Shown here: positions 5,336-5,701 of the stretch, piece after piece
Position numbering within the stretch: the first letter of the stretch is position 1
How the letters are laid out: the number at the start of each line of letters is the position of its first letter
Origin: an archaeon
Lineage (GTDB): Archaea; Thermoproteota; Nitrososphaeria; Nitrososphaerales; Nitrosopumilaceae
Reading direction: 5' to 3'
Assembly (NCBI GenBank): GCA_005240025.1
Contig: SBBK01000136.1
Span: forward strand, 1 to 5,701
DNA length: 5,701 nt
Translations under genes and position numbers: made by a program
Notes under the pieces: generated by a model
Seen by the model: the letters and a program-made list of their open reading frames with translations, nothing else
Database searches by the model: none
Told to the model about the DNA's origin: nothing

Positions 5336-5701
5336 ATGCTGCGCGAACTTGTCAGGGAATCTGTTGCAATAGAAAAAGCCCTTGCCGGCGAAACCCTGTC
5401 ATACAAGGACGGGCTTGAAATAATAAATGACGACAACATTTTCCTTGTCGGTGCGGCAGCCGACCTGGTGAGAAAAAAACTCACAGGAGACAGGGTGACA
5501 TTTGCGGCGTCATACTACATGAACTATACAAACATCTGTGCCGCAAGCTGTCAGATGTGCGCATTTTACAGAAAGGGGAGCGAATCCGACGCATACACAT
5601 TGTCTGCTGAGCAAATCGAGCAGCGGGTATCTGCAGCAAAGCAGATGGGTGCAACCGAGGTCCACATAGTAGGGGGCTTTCATCCCAGGCTCCAGCTGGA
5701 C
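5336..5701 (+). CDS. radical SAM enzyme of the CofH/MqnE/MqnC group, N-terminal 122 residues (runs off right edge)
   Basis: The visible part contains the radical SAM cluster motif CxxxCxxC at Cys68, Cys72 and Cys75 (NICAASCQMCAFYRK), which binds the 4Fe-4S cluster that cleaves S-adenosylmethionine. It is preceded by the helical N-terminus typical of this group (KALAGETLSYKDGLEII) and by YYMNYTNIC. It is followed by AYTLSAEQIEQRV and by GATEVHIVGGFHP (105-117). Family members are CofH (deazaflavin FO synthesis for coenzyme F420), and MqnE and MqnC (futalosine route to menaquinone). The EVHIVGGFHP stretch recalls MqnE, whereas CAFYRK and AYTLS are also common in CofH, so the exact reaction is left open. 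The full protein is usually about 350-400 residues. ATG 5336 is set by the TATA box 26 bp upstream and by the conserved N-terminus. Confidence 0.88.
   Translation, partial: MLRELVRESVAIEKALAGETLSYKDGLEIINDDNIFLVGAAADLVRKKLTGDRVTFAASYYMNYTNICAASCQMCAFYRKGSESDAYTLSAEQIEQRVSAAKQMGATEVHIVGGFHPRLQLD

Overview
The window looks like chromosomal DNA of an ammonia-oxidising-type archaeon (Nitrososphaerota/Thaumarchaeota). This is an inference. It rests on an AbrB-type gene divergent from a phosphate operon, on probable leaderless genes with TATA-like boxes centred about 26 bp before the start codon (best at 4606-4613 and 5306-5313), on T-rich rather than classical bacterial terminators, and on the protein sequences themselves. 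Base composition is moderate and no mobile element, RNA gene or CRISPR array is visible.

Layout. Positions 1-138 (minus strand) hold the N-terminus of an AbrB/SpoVT-type swapped-hairpin protein that runs off the left edge. A 126-bp divergent intergenic region follows, containing a perfect 18-bp palindrome (184-201). From 265 to 3604 runs a tightly packed plus-strand operon for high-affinity phosphate import: pstC, pstA and pstB, joined by 4-base ATGA overlaps, then phoU, whose ATG directly follows the pstB stop. No pstS (periplasmic phosphate-binding protein) lies in the window. Downstream is a 54-codon cysteine-rich zinc-ribbon ORF (3668-3832, GTG start). Next come two consecutive genes (3897-4577 and 4636-5265) for secreted, highly charged, mostly helical proteins whose signal peptides are close copies of each other. 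A hairpin overlaps the stop codon of the second, followed by T-rich sequence. The right end holds the first 122 codons of a radical SAM enzyme of the CofH/MqnE/MqnC group, behind a clear promoter.

How it fits together. PstC and PstA form the membrane channel, PstB hydrolyses ATP, and PhoU is the usual negative modulator of transport and signalling. The divergent AbrB-type protein and the palindrome between the two transcription units suggest a local phosphate-responsive switch, but that is inference. The zinc-ribbon protein and the coiled-coil pair have no function I can assign. They are the least explained content of the window, and the coiled-coil pair looks like an old tandem duplication of an exported structural or binding protein.
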